Part shown: positions 16,044-18,864 of the stretch, one piece after another
Numbering within the stretch: the first letter of the stretch is position 1
Layout of the letters: every line of letters begins with the position of its first letter
From: Acidobacteriota bacterium
Lineage (GTDB): Bacteria > Acidobacteriota > Polarisedimenticolia > Gp22-AA2
NCBI GenBank assembly: GCA_016202915.1
Contig: JACQNT010000134.1
Span: forward strand, 1-18,864
Reading direction: 5' to 3'
DNA: 18,864 nucleotides
Translations under genes and position numbers: made by a program
The notes under the pieces: model-generated
Seen by the model: the letters and a program-made list of their open reading frames with translations, nothing else
Databases searched by the model: none
Told to the model about the DNA's origin: nothing

Positions 16044-17284
16044 GCTCCGCGCCCGCGCTCCCCGCGCCTCCGCTCGCGACGTCTCCACAGACCGCCCCGG
16101 TGCGCGCCGCGAACGGAGCGCGGCCCTTCCGCCCGCGCCTCCTGATCCTGACCGTCGGGTTCACCGTAGGCGGCGCCGAGAAGCTCGTCCTCATCACTGC
16201 CCCGCGCCTGCAGCGCGCCGGGTTCGAAGTCACCGTCGCCTGCCTCAAGGGGTGGGGGGACCTGGGAGACGACCTGCAGGCGCGCGGCGTCCGCGCCATC
16301 GCGCTCGGCGGGACCGGCAGGTATGACCTGAAGGTCGCCGGCCGGCTGCTGTCGATCCTGCGGCGCGACCGGATCCAGATCCTGCACGCCCACCTGTTCC
16401 TGGCCAACCTGGTGGCACGGGTTCTGGGGCGGATCGCGGGCGTGCCGGTGGTGATCACCACCCACCACGACACCGATGTCTGGATGGGGATCCGTCACCG
16501 GCTGGCGGAGCGGCTGACCGCACCCCTGTCGCACGCGGTCGTCGCCTGCTCCGAGGCGGTGAGGCGCTACGCCATCGAGGCGCACGGGCTCCGGCCGGGG
16601 TTGGTGCGGACGCTGCGCAACGCCATCGAGGTCCCGGCGCCCCTGCCCGATCCCGCGGCGCGCGACCGCCTGCGGAGGGACCTTGGCGCCGGTCCGGAGG
16701 ACCCGCTGATCGGGACGGTGGGCCGGCTGGACGAGCCGAAGAAAGGGCTGTCGGTCTTCCTGGCGGCGGCGCGCCTGCTGGCCGCGGAGTTTCCGCGGGC
16801 GCGCTTCGCGATCGTGGGGGACGGGCCGGCGCGCTCCGCCCTGGAGGCGCGCGCCGCCCGGGAGGGGATCGGCCACCGGACCGTGTTCGCCGGGGAGCGC
16901 CGCGACGTCCCCTCCGTCATGGGGGCGTTCGATCTGTTCGTGCAGCCGTCGCTCTGGGAGGGCTTCGGCATCACGCTGCTGGAGGCGATGGCGGCCGGGA
17001 CGCCCGTGGTGGCCAGCCGGGTCGGAGGGGTGCCGGAGGTGGTGGAGGACGGCGCCAGCGGGATCCTGGTGGCGCCCGGCGACCCGCGGGCGCTGGCGCG
17101 CGGCTGCGCCGCGCTCCTCAGGGACCGTGATCTCGCCCTGCGCCTGGCCCGCTCCGGCCGCGCGCGCGTCGAGACGTCGTTCCGCGTGGAAGGGCTGGTG
17201 GAGAGGACCGCGGCGCTGTATCGCGATCTCCTGGGGCGCAGGCGCGGCGGTCCGCGCAGGCCGCGAGAGGAGAGGGGAGGATGA
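16040..17284 (+). CDS. GT4-family glycosyltransferase
   Basis: The protein has 414 residues from a GTG that overlaps the previous stop, with GGAGGG at 16031-16036. The first 30 residues are a Pro/Ala-rich lead without obvious function. The GT-B fold then begins with LLILTVGFTVGGAEKLV, the usual glycine-rich acceptor loop of GT4 enzymes. The donor domain has GTVGRLDEPKKGLSVFL, FAIVGDGPARSAL and the E-x7-E motif (E307 and E315 in WEGFGITLLEAM). VGGVPEVVEDGASGILV is a standard GT4 ending. It should act at the cytoplasmic membrane face, transferring one sugar from a nucleotide donor to the growing lipid-linked unit. Donor and linkage are unknown. It resembles the second half of the preceding fusion protein, suggesting an older duplication, but both are generic GT4 sequences. 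The stop overlaps the start of the WecA-like gene. Confidence 0.9.
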   Translation: MSSAPALPAPPLATSPQTAPVRAANGARPFRPRLLILTVGFTVGGAEKLVLITAPRLQRAGFEVTVACLKGWGDLGDDLQARGVRAIALGGTGRYDLKVAGRLLSILRRDRIQILHAHLFLANLVARVLGRIAGVPVVITTHHDTDVWMGIRHRLAERLTAPLSHAVVACSEAVRRYAIEAHGLRPGLVRTLRNAIEVPAPLPDPAARDRLRRDLGAGPEDPLIGTVGRLDEPKKGLSVFLAAARLLAAEFPRARFAIVGDGPARSALEARAAREGIGHRTVFAGERRDVPSVMGAFDLFVQPSLWEGFGITLLEAMAAGTPVVASRVGGVPEVVEDGASGILVAPGDPRALARGCAALLRDRDLALRLARSGRARVETSFRVEGLVERTAALYRDLLGRRRGGPRRPREERGG

Positions 17285-18279
17285 TCTGGTACCTCGTCGC
17301 GTTCGCCCTGGCGGCCACGATCGCGCTCTACACGACGCCGCTCATGCGCCAGGCGGCGATCCGCTTCGGGATCGTCGACCGGCCCGACGGCCGGTTGAAG
17401 CGCCAGGAGGCCCCGGTGCCCTACCTGGGAGGGCTGGCCATCTACCTCTCCTTCATCCTGGCGCTGACCGCCACGCGGCGCTTCGACTCGACCGAGGTCC
17501 TGGGCCTGCTGCTCGCCGGTGCGATCGTCGTGATCCTGGGGCTCATCGACGACTTCGGCGTCCTCTCGCCGGGGGCCAAGCTGGCCGGGCAGGTGGTGGC
17601 GGTGCTCACCCTGATCAACTCGTCGATCTACATCAAGCTCGGCTTCCTGCCGCCCTGGGCGGCCATCGCCCTGTCGTTCCTGTGGCTCCTGGCGATCATC
17701 AACGCCTTCAACATCATCGACGTGATGGACGGCCTGGCCGCCGGCGTGGCGGCCGGGTCGGCGTTCATCCTCTTCCTGATCGCGGCGTTCAACGGGCGCC
17801 AGACGTACGCCATCCTCCTGGCGGCGTTGTGCGGCTCGCTCCTGGGCTTCCTGCGCTACAACTTCGCGCCGGCCCGGATCTACATGGGGGACGCCGGGAG
17901 CATGTTCATCGGCCTGATGCTCGGCGCTCTCGGGATGAACAACTCGTACACGCGGGAGAACCTGGTCGCCTCTCTGGCGCCCGTGGTGATCCTCGGGGTG
18001 CCGATCTTCGACATGCTGTTCGTCATGTACGTCCGCTTCCGCCGCGGGCTCCCCGTGATGCTGGGCAGCCCCGACCACTTCGCCCTGCGATTGAGGAAGT
18101 GGAGGCTGTCGACGCGGCAGACGGTGCTGGGCTCCTGGGCGGCGACGCTCCTCCTCGGGGCCCTGGCGATCGGCATGATGCTCTCGGGCGCGGCGACGGC
18201 GCTGGCGATCCTCGTGGCCATCGTCCTCGCCTCGACCGGCCTGGGCTTCTTTCTCAGGCGGATCGACATGTCCCTGTGA
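17281..18279 (+). CDS. WecA/MraY-like undecaprenyl-phosphate sugar-1-phosphate transferase
   Basis: The 332-residue membrane protein has about 10-11 hydrophobic segments. It starts at an ATG overlapping the previous stop, after a purine-rich GAGAGGAGAGGGGAGG tract (17265-17280). Family catalytic signatures are in order: VPYLGGLAIY, LGLIDDFG (D90, D91), NAFNIIDVMDG (N141-G151, with D147 and D150), and YMGDAGSMFIG (G203-D204). The last cytoplasmic loop reads SPDHFALRLR (263-272) where WecA has a HIHH-type histidine cluster, leaving one histidine (H266). The enzyme transfers a HexNAc-1-phosphate (or similar) from a UDP-sugar to undecaprenyl phosphate, the first step of repeat-unit assembly. It is therefore the likely initiating transferase for this cluster. 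Donor sugar is unknown. The next gene starts 8 bases after the stop. Confidence 0.92.
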   Translation: MIWYLVAFALAATIALYTTPLMRQAAIRFGIVDRPDGRLKRQEAPVPYLGGLAIYLSFILALTATRRFDSTEVLGLLLAGAIVVILGLIDDFGVLSPGAKLAGQVVAVLTLINSSIYIKLGFLPPWAAIALSFLWLLAIINAFNIIDVMDGLAAGVAAGSAFILFLIAAFNGRQTYAILLAALCGSLLGFLRYNFAPARIYMGDAGSMFIGLMLGALGMNNSYTRENLVASLAPVVILGVPIFDMLFVMYVRFRRGLPVMLGSPDHFALRLRKWRLSTRQTVLGSWAATLLLGALAIGMMLSGAATALAILVAIVLASTGLGFFLRRIDMSL

Positions 18280-18286
18280 GGGCCCG

Positions 18287-18864
18287 ATGAGCAAGTCGTA
18301 CCCGGTCGTCATTCTGGGAGGGGGCCTCACGGGCCTGTCGGCCGCCTGCCATCTCACCCCGGTTCCGTGCGTCGTGATCGAGCGCGAGGCGGAGGTCGGC
18401 GGGCTGTGCCGGACGCACGTCGAGGACGGGTTCACCTTCGACTGCACCGGCCACCTCCTGCACCTGCGCGACGGCGGGGTGAAGAGCCTGGTCGACCGCC
18501 TCCTCCCCGGCTCCTTCGCCCGCCACGACCGGCGAGCCCTGATCTTCTCCAAAGGGGTCTACACGCCCTACCCGTTCCAGGCGAACCTCCACGGGCTCCC
18601 CGTGGAGGTCGTCAAGGAATGCCTCTCGGATTTCGTGGAGGCCCAGGTGAAGCGGGCCTCCGCGGGCGAGCCCGACCTGGAACGGTTGAGCTTCCGGGAA
18701 TGGGTGGAGGGGACGTTCGGGAGCGGCATCGCCCGGCACTTCATGCTGCCATACAACTCCAAGCTGTGGCGCACCGACCTCGACGAGGTGGAGTGCGGCT
18801 GGGTCTCCTGGTCGATCCCGCGTCCCACCCTGAAGGAGATCCTCGACGGCGCCTTCGGCGCCAC
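18287..18864 (+). CDS. UDP-galactopyranose mutase/amine-oxidase-like FAD protein (5' part, runs off the right edge)
   Basis: The first 192 residues are present; the gene is open to the end of the window. ATG at 18287 follows GAGGG at 18278-18282, which overlaps the upstream stop. The N-terminus is an FAD-binding Rossmann motif: VVILGGGLTGLSAA (glycines at 11-13 and 16), E32 at the end of beta-2 for the ribose, and GGLCRT at 38-43. Later segments (FDCTGHLLHL, YTPYPFQANLHGLP, LPYNSKLWRTDLDE) fit the UDP-galactopyranose mutase and protoporphyrinogen-oxidase-like group common in polysaccharide clusters. Possible roles are ring contraction of a UDP-hexose or another flavin-dependent sugar reaction. 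The missing C-terminal part, which carries substrate-binding residues, prevents a firmer call. It is the tenth gene of the second transcription unit. Confidence 0.82.
   Translation, partial: MSKSYPVVILGGGLTGLSAACHLTPVPCVVIEREAEVGGLCRTHVEDGFTFDCTGHLLHLRDGGVKSLVDRLLPGSFARHDRRALIFSKGVYTPYPFQANLHGLPVEVVKECLSDFVEAQVKRASAGEPDLERLSFREWVEGTFGSGIARHFMLPYNSKLWRTDLDEVECGWVSWSIPRPTLKEILDGAFGA

Overview
The window is a very GC-rich stretch (roughly 70% or more by eye) of a bacterial chromosome that codes almost entirely on the plus strand. It holds a polysaccharide (capsule, exopolysaccharide or O-antigen) biosynthesis cluster of the undecaprenyl-phosphate, Wzx/Wzy-dependent type. The family content (WecA/MraY-like initiating transferase, Wzx-like flippase, O-antigen ligase/polymerase-fold proteins) suggests a Gram-negative-type bacterium. 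The GC content and frequent GTG starts would fit a high-GC phylum such as Acidobacteriota or Myxococcota. No ribosomal or other taxonomic marker is present, so the lineage is a guess.

Layout. Bases 1-33 form a near-perfect intrinsic terminator hairpin with a T7 tract, only about 30 bases before the first start codon. Next come two tandem, translationally overlapping genes (65-1774 and 1771-3744). Both encode multi-pass O-antigen ligase/polymerase (Wzy_C-like) proteins with C-terminal TPR-like helices. A 102-base gap (3745-3846) carries a good sigma70-type promoter (TGGACA, 17 bases, TATATT). A second, tightly packed unit follows: an AsnB-type glutamine amidotransferase (3847-5787), a Wzx-like flippase (5795-7075), a SAM methyltransferase (7072-7833), a GT4 glycosyltransferase with an unexplained N-terminal region (7830-9455), a heparinase II/III-type protein (9446-11521), a two-domain oxidoreductase fusion (11518-13722), a double glycosyltransferase fusion (13719-16043), another GT4 enzyme (16040-17284), a WecA/MraY-like polyprenyl-phosphate sugar-phosphate transferase (17281-18279), and the 5' part of a UDP-galactopyranose mutase/amine-oxidase-like flavoprotein (18287 to the right edge). 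Nearly all junctions are ATGA or GTGA overlaps, so the proteins are probably made together.

How they could work together (inference). The WecA-like enzyme starts a lipid-linked repeat unit. Four glycosyltransferase modules in three proteins extend it. The flavoprotein, two-domain oxidoreductase, methyltransferase and amidotransferase may make or modify unusual sugars, for example amidated uronic acids. The flippase exports the unit, and one or both Wzy-like proteins polymerise or ligate it. The heparinase-like protein has no visible export signal, and its place in a biosynthetic operon beside the two-domain oxidoreductase is the most intriguing part of the window. No sugar-nucleotide synthesis genes, Wza/Wzc export genes, mobile elements, CRISPR arrays or RNA genes were seen. 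There is no gene-free stretch longer than about 100 bases.
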